A stretch of DNA of 64,000 nt from Malania oleifera. Taxonomy: Eukaryota; Streptophyta; Magnoliopsida; Santalales; Ximeniaceae. The number at the start of each line of letters is the position of its first letter. Positions within the stretch are counted from its first letter, which is position 1. Location of the stretch: assembly GCF_029873635.1 (NCBI RefSeq), contig NC_080428.1, positions 66,495,101 to 66,559,100 on the forward strand. Direction: 5' to 3'. A program made the position numbers and the translations under genes. This document shows, piece after piece, positions 46,001 through 58,462 of the stretch. Below the pieces are notes generated by a model. The model made no database searches. It saw only the letters and a list, made by a program, of their open reading frames with translations, and was not told where the DNA came from.

Positions 46001-49000
46001 AGTTTTTCCTGTTATACTGTTCAGTGTATTCTAAGCAAGGTCTTAAATTTTGATTTCGACTCAAATTTCGAAGCTCCAAAAGTACGGAAATTTCGATTTC
46101 GATTTGAAAAAAATAACGGAAATCAGTAGTAAATCATGGAATTCTTTGTGAAACATAGTAATGTAAGTTTTAGGACTAATATGTTATAAGTTAAATACAT
46201 CTATTTTGTGTATGAGGTGGAAAAGTTATACTATAGTATGTGTATCAAACATATTTGTAAGATAATGTACATTAAACATATTCAGTTAATAAAAATGAAA
46301 TTCATAAATTATTTAAATATTATTTATTATATAAATAATGATAATTTAGACATGAATTATTAAATAAAATGTTGCTGTAAGTTTATTTTTCATATAATTT
46401 CAAAAGCACTTGTAATAATCTTTTGTTTCAATAAAAAATAAATAAAATAAATTAAGAGAGAAATTTCACTTCACTCCTAAATCTCTCATTTGAATCCCAA
46501 GGAAATTTCATTGTATGGTTAAAATTTCAATGAGTGTTGCTAAAATTTTGAGATTTCGATAAATTTTAGATGATTTGTTGAGATTTTGACGGAAATTATG
46601 TAAGACGGAATTCGACTGCCATTTCGATTTCGAGGGTAATGGAAACCAGAAATTTTGACAGAATGTCGACAGTTTCATGGAAATTTAAGACGATGATTCT
46701 AAGATACCTGATTCATTGAGGGGGGTACGAATTAGTCTCCAATTCATGAATCAGAGAGTGCAGAGTTATTAGTTCACGATGCCAATTCAAAGTTTGACAG
46801 TGCAGTTCCAATTCTATTAATTTGCAGATTAACTTCTTCCCATCCTTATTGCTCACTGATTTAAGAACACCAGCCCGTATTACAAACTTCAATTCTTTTC
46901 ATCTCATACTTCTGTCTTAGACTAAAACAGTTAGACATTATGAGTTTATGGAGAAGAGAGAGAAAAAAGAGGGAGAGGAGGAGAAAGAAGTGGAATAATA
47001 GTGCCTGAGGCTGTGAAGTCCGAAATCCATATTTGTCTTCGTCTTTGTGTCACCCTGCAACTCAAATCTTTCTTTGAAACTTGAGCGAAGTTGTGAAGTG
47101 CAGCTCTCTCTTTCTGTCTCTCTACCTCTGGGTGTGTGTGTGTGTGGGTGTATCTCACATTTTTTTTCTGCTGCCAAGTCTTGATGCCCCAAAACCTAAG
47201 TTGATATTCAATATTTTAATATTCTACGTTGAACCGAGCATATATATTTTATTAATAATACAAATATAATATATCTCTATAGAACAATAGAAAAAAGAAT
47301 AAATCTGCTATTAAGAAATGCATTGTGTGTGTGTGTGTGTTCATTCTAGAGTCTAGCGATGCTATAGTGTAATTATATTCTCAAAATTCGCTGCTGCTCC
47401 TGTTCTAGATATCCTGAAACAGCTTAAAACTGGTACTAAGCCTTTAGTCTAATGCAGTTATGCCATTAAAGCAATTACAATGGATGATTGTTTGCTCTAT
47501 ATGGGTAAACATCAACCATGCTTTGCAGTTTGTACTGGCCATATTTGCTGACTGCTCTATATGGGTAACATTAATCATGCTTTGTACTGGGCATCTAATT
47601 TTTATCATAAGAACACATGTTATTATAACGTTAGCAATATGTCAATTTTTATCAGTATACACTAATAAGACTGCTTTAAGCTTCCTCACCAGTGCCTTGT
47701 TGAATACCTGAGAGATTATTGAAGTTTTGTTCATAAAGAGATATCTGCATGAATATTGATTATTGTGTATGTTATTTCTTAAGCAGCATGTTGTGTCTGA
47801 TAGTTACAGGTGTCATTATTTAGTTGCAGCATGTTATGTCTGATAGTTACAGTGGTGTAATTATTTAGTTATGATGACTTATAATATTGGGATGTATACC
47901 ATGCAGGCTGTGCCTCTCCAATTCTTCTATGCTCTCCTTGCTTATCTAGGCGAGTCTGTCAGTTGTGACAGCCCCTCTTTGGGCCTCAAATCACCTTTAG
48001 CCTCACGCCCATCTTCATGCTATCCTGGAGTTGATGCTCCTTCTGAAGGACTTATTCGATGGCAGTTGCGGCTGGAGTATTTTGCTTATGAAACATTGCA
48101 AGATTTAAGGATAGCCAAACTTTTTGAGATTGTTGTGGATTATCCTGACAGGTAATTCTTTTTTGCTACATTTTTAATTAAATTAAGAGAAGATGAATGT
48201 AAAAGCACAATATCTGTTCAGATGTAAGAGCCTGTATATCAGGACATTTATGAGCTTTAGTGTTTGACATGCTGTACATGTTGTTATTATGGCAAATATT
48301 TTCGGCATCACACACTCATTTTCTCCTCCATCTGGGAATAAGAACTTAATTTTGGTTTGACTTCATCTGTCATAGAATATTTGATTGAACTGGAGGACCC
48401 TGTTCTAGGTAATTCATTTGTGAATTCAGAACAACTTCTGACCAAGCAAACAAAGGAAAAAAGTCTTCTGCAGGCATTTCGAGGGGAGACTACAACATAA
48501 TGCATTAATATTCATGATCTTTGCAACACACCTCCTAGGCATCCAATGCATTTCTTAGCGTGGTGGATGAGTAATCTAGCAAAGTAGATGAGTAACATTT
48601 AATTGTTATGAATTTGCAGCTCTCCTGCAATTGAGGACTTAAAACAGTGTCTTGAATATACTGGTCAACATTCAAAGCTGGTTGATTCATTTATCTCTGC
48701 ACTACGGTATCGATTGCTTACGGCAGGTGCCTCAACCAATGATATATTGCACCAATATGTTTCAACTATTAAAGCACTTCGGACTATAGACCCAGCAGGC
48801 GTTTTTCTTGAGGCAGTTGGTGAACCGATAAGGGATTATTTAAGAGGAAGAAAAGATACTGTAAAATGCATTGTGACCATGCTTACAGATGGTACTGGTG
48901 GGAATCCTAATGGACCTGGGAATACTGGGGATAGCCTTCTTGAAGAATTAAATAGAGATGAAGAAAATCAAGAGAATGGTGGTGTTGATGATGACATAAA

Positions 49001-49888
49001 CATTGATGACAAGCAAGCATGGATCAATGCTGAACGGTATGTTTATTTTGTGATGAGTGTGGATGAAATATATTTTAATTTGACATTATGTAAGTTATGA
49101 GGTTACCCCAATACATTTTGAGGAGATCACATTGCATAGATTGTTGCACACCATAATCTCTCTCTATCTATACATTATGCCTTTTTAGCTGGGAGCCTGA
49201 TCCTGCTGAAGCTGACCCATTAAAGGGTAGTGGAACTCGAAGGAAGGTTGACATACTGGGGATGATTGTCAGCATAATTGGCTCAAAAGATCAGCTGGTG
49301 AATGAATATCGTGTTATGTTGGCTGAAAAACTTCTGAACAAATCTGATTATGACATTGACACAGAGATACGTACCATAGAACTCCTTAAGGTGAGTTTTA
49401 TGTTTATTGCTGTTTTGGTCCTCTGTTCCTTTGGCTGAACTTCAGAACTGAAGTTCGGTCAGTGTTTTATAAGAGAAATTTAATTTTAAAACTGCATATA
49501 TGTTGCCCTCAAATCCTCTGATGGTGTGGGAGTCTTGTGCACTGGATGCTACATTTTTTTATTTTTGATGTTATTTTGCAGATACATTTTGGTGAAAGCA
49601 GCATGCAGAAGTGTGAAATTATGCTCAATGATCTGATTGATTCCAAGAGGACGAACACTAATATAAAAGCAACAATAAGCCAAAAGCCTCAATCAGGTAT
49701 TGTTTGAAATTACTTTTTGCCCCTCTCAAACAGTTTTTGTCTTTCCTCTTTCTATCAGTACTAAATAAAATACGTATCCATGGATTTTTTTGAATATATT
49801 CATAGGTGTTGACCAAGGAGAGACTGGGGTGTCTCTGGATATTCTTGATGCTACTATCTTATCTTCAAATTTTTGGCCACCAATACAG
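41187..49888 (+). CDS. APC2: APC2, cullin-like subunit of the anaphase-promoting complex, 5' ten exons
   Basis: Scaffold of the APC/C ubiquitin ligase catalytic core, which holds the RING subunit APC11 and drives mitotic exit and plant development. Exons: 41187-41438, 41730-41819, 43734-43965, 45315-45610, 45891-45962, 47907-48151, 48620-49036, 49189-49390, 49582-49696, 49806-49888. All are GT-AG and the phases join without a break to 668 codons. Diagnostic blocks: EAFEKNGASKFWRHFD, KNIGKVVRDLRSLGFTSMAEDAYASAIFLLLK, AGDDYRSSVLESIKEWIQ, the EYFAYETLQDLRIAKLFEI block, TGQHSKLVDSFISALRYRL, DILHQYVSTIKALRTIDPAG, and the cullin-homology VNEYRVMLAEKLLNKSDYDID block. The ATG chosen is the first in frame and matches the Arabidopsis start MEAL. 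About 200 residues (rest of the cullin domain and the C-terminal winged helix that binds APC11) are missing from the window. Confidence 0.96.
41968..42137 (+). mobile_element. Au-type SINE in APC2 intron 2 (copy 1)
   Basis: TTGACTCCATGTTGAGGGT (A-box region), CAAAGGTTCAATGAAAACAG (B-box region), then body and tail GAGAGCCTAGTGCACTAGG before a short T-rich end. Diverged; target duplication unclear. Confidence 0.65.
42138..42302 (+). mobile_element. Au-type SINE in APC2 intron 2 (copy 2)
   Basis: Starts GTGGGCCTTAATCCAATGG, with GTAAGGGTGTTCCACTC, a B-box-like AATTTCAAGTCATGAAAAC, a GGCTGCGTGCATCATGGCC body and tail GGGAGCTTTGTACATTGGG. Inserted directly behind copy 1. Confidence 0.75.
42444..42640 (-). 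mobile_element. Au-type SINE in APC2 intron 2 (copy 3), 12-bp target duplication
   Basis: On the minus strand: GTGGGCCTTGGAACAATGG, TGGTCACATGTTCGAGTCC (well-kept B box), the AAACAG..CTCTGCAT body, and an ACACCCTTTT tail. Exact duplications CTTCTACAAACC at 42432-42443 and 42641-42652. The best-preserved SINE in the window. Confidence 0.88.
42650..43733. other. Rest of APC2 intron 2
   Basis: Apart from the (TA)n run, ordinary AT-rich intron sequence; nothing further recognised. Introns 3 (43966-45314), 4 (45611-45890), 6 (48152-48619), 7 (49037-49188) and 9 (49697-49805) are likewise plain. Confidence 0.5.
43035..43071. repeat. (TA)n microsatellite in APC2 intron 2
   Basis: About 18 TA dinucleotides. 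Confidence 0.95.
46036..46695. mobile_element. Non-autonomous hAT-like element in APC2 intron 5, 660 bp
   Basis: Inverted ends CAAGGTCTTAAATTTTGAT (left) and CATCGTCTTAAATTTCCAT (right, reverse complement), with TTTCGATTTCGA-type words repeated just inside both. Flanked by an exact 8-bp duplication ATTCTAAG (46028-46035 and 46696-46703). AT-rich, non-coding interior. CA...TG ends and an 8-bp duplication point to hAT; a Mutator-type element would usually give 9-11 bp. Confidence 0.85.
47125..47340. repeat. Two GT-rich microsatellites in APC2 intron 5
   Basis: (GT)n-like runs at about 47131-47146 and 47324-47340. Confidence 0.8.
47493..47594. repeat. 60-bp imperfect tandem duplication
   Basis: TGCTCTATATGGGTAA starts at 47493 and again at 47553; both copies continue with CAT..CATGCTTTG...TACTGG.CAT. 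Confidence 0.85.
47783..47870. repeat. 43-bp tandem duplication
   Basis: GCAGCATGTTGTGTCTGATA at 47783 and GCAGCATGTTATGTCTGATA at 47826, both continuing GTTACAG and then TTATTTAGTT. Confidence 0.88.
49505..49561 (+). mobile_element. Au-type SINE 3' end in APC2 intron 8
   Basis: CTCTGATGGTGTGGGAGTCT and TGTGCACTGGATGCTACA before a T-run match the tail of the SINEs in intron 2. Only the 3' end is present. Confidence 0.55.
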
Positions 49889-50377
49889 GTGCGTCGGTAA
49901 CTAACCTTTGTGAAGCTGCAATATCAATTAAAACATTTTATGTTGGGAATTGAAATTTATCATAATTATATTTTAAAATATCTTCTTGGGCTATCTAAGA
50001 TGAGAGGATTTTAGTGGAACCTAGATGAGATTATTTACCGTACCCTCATCTTTTGAGTTTGAGCTACAAATATTCAATGTGCCTATGTGAAGCTGTTCAT
50101 GCTTGATGTAGTTGGTAAAAAGTATGCAGTTAGTTGATGCAGAATGGCATGAACGAATTATAGCCAAGGAGAGAATGAGAAATATAGGAATGGAAAGGGA
50201 AAGAAGAGGAAAGGGAAGAAAGGAAGAAGGAAGATGAGGAAGAAAAGGAGATACAAGAGGGGTAAAATAACACACGTTCACTTCAATTTCAAATTCCGCA
50301 ATAACCAATTCTTAAATTGCTTTCATACCTTAGTTACAAGGAAGCCTAAATTACAGAATTACACATAAACCACTAAA
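49889..50377. other. Start of APC2 intron 10, A/G-rich patch
   Basis: A strongly purine-biased stretch lies at about 50155-50262 (GGAAAGG/GAAGAAGG words). It could be LTR-type sequence of the Ty3 fragment at 54.9-55.6 kb, into which the copia inserted, but this is a guess. Confidence 0.3.
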
Positions 50378-50382
50378 GATAC

Positions 50383-53300
50383 TGTTAATGGTTATTTGGT
50401 CATTTAGCATTATTAGTATGTGCTAGAGTTGTGTTAGTGTGGGTTAGTGAGGGTATGATGGTCATTGGTATGTACTTGACATATATTATAAATAGAGGGA
50501 GAAACCTATCATTGATGTTAGGTCTTCCATTTTACCCAATTATTCAACATGGTATTAGAACAAGATCCAACCTAAACCCTACCACCACCACCAAACCCTA
50601 ACCCTACCACCAAACCAAAACCTAAACCTAGACATCCTATGCAAATCAGTCAGTATAGGAGAATCAACCACACTCCTACAGCCTAGAAACAAGACTAGGG
50701 ATTGGCAACAAACTCGGCCATTGCCGAAAAATTCCCTGTCTGTCGTTGCCCTTCCCAGAACCTTCAAAACCCTTTCCTATTTCACAATACCAACCATATA
50801 ACCAACATAACCCTCTGATCTGTAACCTGCAAAACCACACCGCAGGAAACCTTCACTCGCCCCCATGAGCCAGCTGACTGCTGGCAGTGTTGACCCCACG
50901 TGTTGGCATGTGAGACAATTTCCAGACACCTTTTTCTGCATTTTTTCTGCAGAATGTCTTGATTACTTTCGCAGACCATAATATCAAGCTATTGGGCATG
51001 TTTTTTTGTTAAAAAATTCAACCTTTTTTGACCATGCACTCATGGCAATCTGCTGTTGCTGTTTGGTATTAGTAAAGTCCAATGGCAAGTCTCTTAGAGC
51101 AGTGGATATTGATTTTGTGGGGGCTATGGCAGTGTTATATTAGGTTGTTAGTGATTCATTCATGGTTGAATCAATGATTGACACTTGTGGTTGTTTTGGT
51201 TGGTCCATAAGCTCACTTTAGGAATTCCAAGAGCATTATATTCGCTGTGTATTTCTGATATGCTGCTGTATTGAGGTTGTATGTGTGTTGGGATGGCATC
51301 CTCAAATCCCAAAAGTGTGTTTCCCTCATTAGGCACTTGTTTAGGTGAACAACATGCTATAATTGTCTTGGAGGAAGAGTATTCAAGGTTTCTACAATAT
51401 CAGGCATCCACAACTTTTGCTCAGAAGGGTAATCTTATAGTCTATATGTCATTTGGTACCTCTCCCACTAGTCCTTCGAATTATTGACTCTACTGTTATT
51501 GACCTTATGACAAGTGTAATCAACCCCTTTTTTGCCCTCTAGTATCCTAAAAATCTACCTCAAGTAACCCTTTCTAATGGGTCCAGTGCTACAGTTAAGG
51601 GGATAGGAACAATTTACCTACATCTCTCTTTCTTCTATTTTATACATTCTTAGGTCCCCTTTTAGTCTCATGTTAGTTAATAAGCTTACAAAGTCACTCA
51701 ATTGTTCTGTAGTCTTCTTTTTTGATTCTATGGTTATTAAAGATCTCAAGACGAGGAAGACAATTGGTGTAGGATGTGAGGCTTGTGACTTTACTACTTT
51801 GAGTTGCTCTCTCCTCCCATTGCCTGCACAGCTGCTGCTACACCATTTCAAATTCATTGTCGTCTTGGTCATCTTTCCTTGGAGAAGTTGAAACAACTAG
51901 TTCCTACCTTGAGTTCTTTGTCTAGGATTAAGTGTTAGTCTTATCAGTTGGGAAAACAACATCGTGTTCACTTTGCTTTTCGGGTCAACAAATGGGCCGC
52001 TAGTCCTTTCATGCTAGTCCATTTTGATGTTTGGGGTCCTAGTCGTGTCGGGGTTTTGGTACTTTGTCACATTTGTTGATGACTACTCTTGGATGACTTG
52101 GTTGTATTTAGTGAAAGATCTTTTGAGTTTTTTGATATTTTTTGTGCCTTACGTTCTCAAATAAAGACTTAGTTTGACATGCCGGTCAAGATATTTCGTA
52201 GTGATAATGTTAAGGAGTGCATCAGTACCCAATTCAATGCCTATATGATTAATTATGGTATGATCTAGTAGTCATCTTGTGCCCAAACTCCACAACAAAG
52301 TGGAGTTAACAAACACATTCCCGAAGTCACTTGTACCTTGTTGAATCAAATGAATGTCCCCAAAGTTTTTTGGAGTGATGTCATGCTCCCTACTTGCTCT
52401 CTCATCAATAAAATGCCATCCTCTGTCCTTGGCAGTAAAATCCCATATTCAGTTATCTTCCCTAAGGCTCCTTTGTTCTCCCTTCCTCCTTGTATGTTTG
52501 GTTGTGTCTTTTGTCCATCATTTAACTCCTGGAACGGATAAATTGTTGGATCTCTGTGCTATCAAATATATTTTTTGGGCATTCCTATACTCAAAGGGGA
52601 TATCGATGTTATATTGCTACTTTACATCGATTTTTTTGTCTTTGTTGATGTCACTTTTTTGAGTCTACACAATACTACTATGATTTCTTGAGTTTTCTTG
52701 ACCTTGATGAGTCCCTTCCTCCACCTTGCTTTCTAGATCCTAACCTAATATTTGTGCCCAATCCTCCTACATCTTCATCCAGTTTGAATCCTCCTCATCG
52801 TGATTTGCTTGGATCATCCCAACTTGTAGGTATACACACGATGACTTAAGGGAGGAGATCCTCCTTTAGCTTCCACCTCTATGCTTTTACTTCCCCCCCT
52901 CAAATGATCCTAATCCCCAAGATGCTGATCTTCCTATTGCTGTTCGGAAAGGTAAACGCATTTGTACCCAACATCCAATCTCGAATTTTGTTTGTTATGG
53001 TTTCTTGTCACCCTTATATCACTATTTTGTTTGTACTTGGTCTTTTGTTGCTCTTCCAAAATCTATTTCTGAAGCCTTGTCCCATTATGGGTGGAGGAAT
53101 GTAATGATTGAAGAGTTGCATGCACTATATGATAGTGATACTTGGGAGTTGGTACATCTTCCTTTTGATAATTCTATGGTTAGTTGTCGCTGGGTGTATA
53201 CCTTGAAGATCAAATCTAGAAGGTTTTGCGGCTCGATTGAAGGACCGCTTTGTTGCTAAGGGATATACTCAAGTGCATGGTTTGGATTATTCAGACACAA

Positions 53301-54744
53301 TCACTCCTGTTGCTAAACTTGCTTCAATGCATTTGTTCATCTCCTTAGCCATTGCTTGTCATTTTCCTCTACATCAGTTAGTTGTGAAGAATGCTTTCCT
53401 ACATGGTGATCTTTAAGAGGAGGTCTATATGGAGCAACCACTTGGGTTTGTTGCTCAGGGGGGAGTTAGGTTTAGTATGTTTGCTTAAGAAATCATTATA
53501 TAGTCTAAAATAGTCTCCAGATCATGGTTTGGTTGATTTAGTATTGTAATACTTGAGTTTGGCTTTTGACAGTGTGCAGTAGATCACTCTGTATTTTATT
53601 GTCATACTCCATTTTGCAGGATTTTTCTTATTGAGTATGTGGATATTGTGATTGCTAGAGATGATGATCAAGGCATCTAGGATCAAAAGTTTTTCCTACA
53701 TAATAAATTTTAGACCAATGATTCGAGACATTGAAGTACTTCTTGGGTAGAAGTGTCGAGATCTAGTCTGGGACAGTCTTGTCACAAAGAAAGTATGTTC
53801 TTGATCTTTTAGATGAGATTGGGTTGTTGGGACCCAAACTTGTTAATACACCCATGGATCTTAACAATTAGTGCTAGATATGGGTGATTTGTTGCCTAAT
53901 CTAGGATAGTACCGAAGACTTGTTGGGAAGTTGAATTATCTTAGTCACTCAATTAGACATATATTTGGCAACTAGTGTTGTGAGTTAGTTTCTTGCTTCT
54001 CCAACAAGTCACTAGGATGCAATAATTCGCATCTTGAGATACCCAAAAGGTGCACCAGGGAGAGGTCTCTTGTATTAGGATTGAGGTCACACCTTTCTTC
54101 AGGATATACAAATGCAGATTGGGCTGGGTTGCCTTCTACTAGAAGATCCACAACCGGGTACTGTGTCTTTGTTGGTGGTAATTTGGTTTCTTGGAAGAGT
54201 AAGAAACAAACTGTGGAGGTTAGGTCAAGTGTTGAGTTAGAGTATAGATCTATGGCTCACATTACATGTGAACTTGTTTGGTTGAAGAACATTTTGGAAG
54301 AGCTGGGTTTTTCACATTCTCAGCTTATGTAGTTGATGTGTGATAATCGAGTTGCAATTCATATTGCCTTCAACTCGGTTTTTCATGAGTGGACAAACTA
54401 CAAAGTACATTGAAGTTGATTGCCACTTTGTTCGGAAGAAACTTGTACAGAAGCGTAGTACAACCACTTATGTGAAATCTGATTTTCAGCTTGCTGATTT
54501 ATTCACTACAGCCTTGGGAGGTGTTCATGTGGAATTTATATATGTAACAAGCTAGGAGCATATGATATAGATGCTGCAGCTTGAGGGGGAGTGATTATGG
54601 TTATTTGGTCATTTTGCATTATTTGTATGCACTAGAGTTATGTTAGTAAGGGTATATGGTCATTGGCATGTACTTGACATATGTTATAAATAGAGGGAGA
54701 AACGTGTCAATGGTAGGTCTTCCATTTTACCCAATTATTCAACA
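50383..54744 (+). mobile_element. Ty1/copia LTR element with short LTRs, heavily broken
   Basis: LTRs 50383-50549 (167 bp) and 54592-54744 (153 bp) start TGTTAATGG / TGATTATGG and end ATTCAACA. Directly inside the left LTR is TGGTATTAGAACAAGATCC (Met-tRNA primer-site type), and TTGAGGGGGAG precedes the right LTR. Flanks GATAC and AATAC agree at 4 of 5 bases. Plus-strand order: gag end/protease (about 51.3-51.5 kb), integrase (51.9-52.6 kb), reverse transcriptase (53.1-53.9 kb), RNase H (54.1-54.55 kb). Many breaks; the LTRs differ by substitutions and small gaps, so it is old. Confidence 0.9.
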
Positions 54745-54879
54745 AATACATAATATTACAAAATAAATATCTAAGATATGCATATATCACAAACAAACCC
54801 CCAAAACTTTATCCTACAACTAATTAAATTACAATACAATAAACTAATTAATTAAACACAACAATCCCTTGATGCGATA

Positions 54880-55660
54880 TTTATGAATTAGTCACCAACA
54901 AAGGTCTGCCATAGTCAAATTTCTTATCCTACATCAAATCTCCCCCAGTTGGAAAAAATGTGGCCCAAATCTTGAAATGTTGAAGGATTGAAATTAAGAA
55001 GAAATGAACTTAGCCTCTTTGATAGTGCCTAAGTGATGCAAGAAACCTTGTTTATTTAGTAGCACCAAAGAAAAAAGAGAGTTGAGTTGAGAATTGACAT
55101 CAATGAACACCTCAGGAATGACAAACTCTATAATAGGAGTGTTTTGAAGACTTTGGATGTCTTCACACATGCCTTTCCTTGCTTTTAGTATCTTTCAGTT
55201 GAGTAACTCTGATATGATGATTATTGTCAAATCCTTTGTCTTGGATGGCTGGTAGAGTGGGCTTCAAAATAATCTTCTCACCATTATTGTGAAGACGTGT
55301 CTCATGTCCTTGAATCAAACTCAAATCATTCAACCAGGAAAACCAAGGAGTATGTGACCAATATTTATGGGTATGATGTCACCCAAAACATTATCAAATA
55401 ATTACCTATTTGGATAGGAAGTGAATATCTTTCACAAACATGTAGTGTTAACCCAAGATATCTCATAAGGCTCTAGGTGGTGCTTTGGATGAAGCTACAT
55501 ACAAGTGACACCATTTCTTGAAACCATATTCATAAGGCATCTTCCATCAATGATGATTTTGCAAACATTTTTTCTACAATTGAGAAAGGTATGAAATGGC
55601 TTGATATTTTGCCCTGCGTATGACAAAAGCCATTCCTTATTAATTTGTCACCATGTTGTT
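54880..55660 (-). mobile_element. Ty3/gypsy fragment, aspartic protease region
   Basis: The minus strand carries the retroviral-type aspartic protease neighbourhood of plant Ty3 polyproteins (active-site-like block near 55.54 kb, and the LLGFPWL-type block near 55.34 kb) leading toward the start of RT. Truncated and broken; no LTR assigned with confidence. Confidence 0.6.
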
Positions 55661-55664
55661 GGAT

Positions 55665-57965
55665 ATATATATAGATAGCAAAAGAAAATATTTCATAAAA
55701 TAGGAGAAGAATTTTTAAAAAGGAGAATAAGACATCTCCCGAAATATCTGGAACAAAAAAGAAGGGAAAAACTAAAAAACAACAAAGAAAGAAAAGGAAA
55801 AATCAAGACAATAGATTCCTCCAATCTCGCTGAACTTTTGGAAAGCTTACTCCTTTGAAAAACCCAAAGCCAATACACCACAAAGAGGCCATATAGTGAA
55901 TCTTTTCCAAAGCCAGCATCCAATTCAACTTCTTCCCCCAAAAGATCTGTGCATTATGCTCCAACCATAACCCCCACACTCCTCAAAGATGCGACGTTTC
56001 CATAAGGCAGCCCTATCCTTCCTCCTTCTAAAACCCACAGTGAAGTAGCCAAAAATTCCTCTACCGATATAGGACAAACCCAACTTTCTTGTTCCAAACC
56101 CTCCCAAGAAAAATCAAAATGCCAAAAAAGATGACATGCTGTCTTAAAATTATTATAGCACTTGAGAAAGAGCCTTCGAAGGTCTCTTGATTTGTAACAA
56201 GTTATTGGTATTGATTCTATCAAGCACGACCAACCAAATAAAAGCCTTAATTTTTGGGATTACTTTGGCCTTCCAAATAATATAATAGAGAGGAAAAAGA
56301 AAAAAGAAAAGAAAAGAATTGGAATGAATCAAGAACTCATAAAATGATTTACAAGAATAAACTAGGTACGAACATCCCTTTCTTGAAAAAAGATGACCAT
56401 TATTCTACAAAGTCAACAAGCAAGATAGCTCCACTAGCTCTCTATCATCAAGAGACTTCTTGAAGTGAAATGAAAATTCCAAGAAGCCGAAGGACAAACT
56501 GAATCATTGGTAAAGAAAGGAAAAACTATTTTGCCCTAGGCTTAATAAAAAGAGACGAGGAAAAGATTTGGATAAGCGACCATTCCTCAACCACATGTAT
56601 TTCCAAAAACAAATCTAAGAACCCCTCCCCACCTCAAATTTATTGTAAGGGATAAATATGAGAGATAGATCTCCATGGACTCTCCGAAGAACATCTTAAA
56701 CTGGAATTGGTGTCCCAACTGTTCTCACTCAGCGCAACTTACTTCTAATAACTCTATGACAAAGGGAAGAATTTTCTAGGGAAAAAATGGTAAAGCCATT
56801 TAGCTAAGAGAGCAGTGTTTTTAGATACCAACTTTCCAAGACCCAACACATCCTCTAATTTAGACCTGCACCCTTCTTCCCAACTCACTAAATGATCCCT
56901 ATGACCCCTGACTCTAGGCCATAAGAAATCTCTAATACTCTCTCAATATTACTAGCAATCCCCATTGGAATCTTAAAAATAGACAAGTATTACAATGAGA
57001 TACTAGACAGGTAAACCTAAACAAAAGTGATTCTACCCCCAAGAGAGAAAAAAGCCCCCTTCCAACCATCTAAATGCTTTGCCACCCTTTGCACGATTAG
57101 ATTCCAAAAGTCTGCAAATTTGGGATTACCCTCAAAAGGACCCCTAAATAAGTCAAAAGCCTATCCAGTAAACCACCCCCACAACAGAGGACCACTCACT
57201 AGTGCGCTCAACATGCACATTATCTGTTGTTAAATCACTTTTCCCCATGTTAATTTTAACCCCAAACACTCTCTCAAAAACATGGAAAATACCTAAAATA
57301 TTTTTGAAAGCATGGTTATGATCATCTAAAAATAAAATGGTGCCATAAGCAAATTGAAGCTAAGAAACCACCACTCCCTCTCTCCCCACTACCAACCCTT
57401 TAACCAACCCCCGATCCACTGCCCTATCCACCATCCTACTCAAAACATTAGTGACTAGGACAAACAAAAAGGGGAAAGTGGGTGTCGTTGGCTTATACCT
57501 CTCGAGGCATTAAATCAAGATTTAGGTTCACCATTCACAATTATTGAGAACCACACATTAGACAAAAAATCCCTTATCCACCTATGCTATGTCTTTCCAC
57601 AACCCTTTCTCACAAAATTTTTATTCAAGAAACTACGACTACCTTTTTCATAAGCTTTCTCAAAATCCAATTCAAAAGTGAACTCTCTCTTTCTTTCTCC
57701 TACGAATATCCTCCATTATCTCTTAGCTACTAAGATAGCATCCACTATTTGTTTCCCCCCACAAATGCATTTTGAGCTCTAGAGATAGTATTTTGAAGCA
57801 CCACACTCAAAACCTATTAGCTAGTACTTTGGTGATAATCTTATATACAATAGAACTTAGACTAATAGGTCAAAAGTCCTCTAATAGATCTAGACTTCTT
57901 AGGCACCAAAGCAATAAAGTTGGAATTGATACTCTTGCTCAAAATCCCATTCCCATAAAATTTGG
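55665..57965 (-). mobile_element. L1-type LINE, 5'-truncated, minus strand
   Basis: Read on the minus strand, RT fingers/palm begin near 57.96 kb (DF.PISLSSIVYKIITKVLANR-like block), the LQFAYGTILF block lies near 57.35 kb, the RT tail near 57.1 kb, RDFLWPRVRGHRDHLVSWEEG near 56.9 kb, and the zinc-finger-like C-terminus with ALWKRRIFEECGG at 55.95-56.05 kb. Several stops and frame changes. No long poly-T marks its 3' end. At 57.96 kb it meets a plus-strand L1 head to head. Confidence 0.8.
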
Positions 57966-58098
57966 TAAAGCTATGATGATAGTTAGTTGGCATGTTAAAG
58001 GGTTAGGGGGTATTAGGAAGAGGAGCTTCATTAAGGATTTCTTGGACAAGTAGTCCCATAATATCATCCTTATCTAGGAAACTAAATTGGAATTGAGA

Positions 58099-58119
58099 GG
58101 GGGGGGGGGGGGGGGGGGG
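58099..58119 (+). repeat. 21-G homopolymer in L1 endonuclease region
   Basis: Uninterrupted run of 21 G inside the L1 copy; the corresponding place in the sister copy (about 62.87 kb) has only four G. Confidence 0.9.
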
Positions 58120-58449
58120 TGTTGTTGTTAGGAGCAGTTGGGTGGTTACTTTAGGAAATGAGAATTCCTACCCTTGCGAGGAGCCTCAATGGGTATCCTT
58201 GCCATGTGGAATTCTCAGCCTGTTTTTGGAGTGGATATACTTTGATGGGTTTTTTTTCTCCCTTTCTTGTTAGTTGAAGTGAGGGGGAGGTGTCAGTGGT
58301 GTGTCATTTTAGGGTATGGGTCCCTTCTAAGCCAACCTTTAGGAGCTTTTTTTTGGAAGGGCTCAATTATGTTTTTGGTTTTTACTCCTTAGGTGGATTG
58401 TTGGTGGTGATTTTAATGTCGTGAGGTTTTTGAGTTTTTTTTTTTTTTT

Positions 58450-58462
58450 GGGGGGGGGGGGG
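58450..58462 (+). repeat. T14-G13 homopolymer pair in L1
   Basis: Fourteen T (58436-58449) followed by thirteen G, where the sister copy (63130-63150) reads GGGGGAGAAGATGGGG. Confidence 0.9.
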
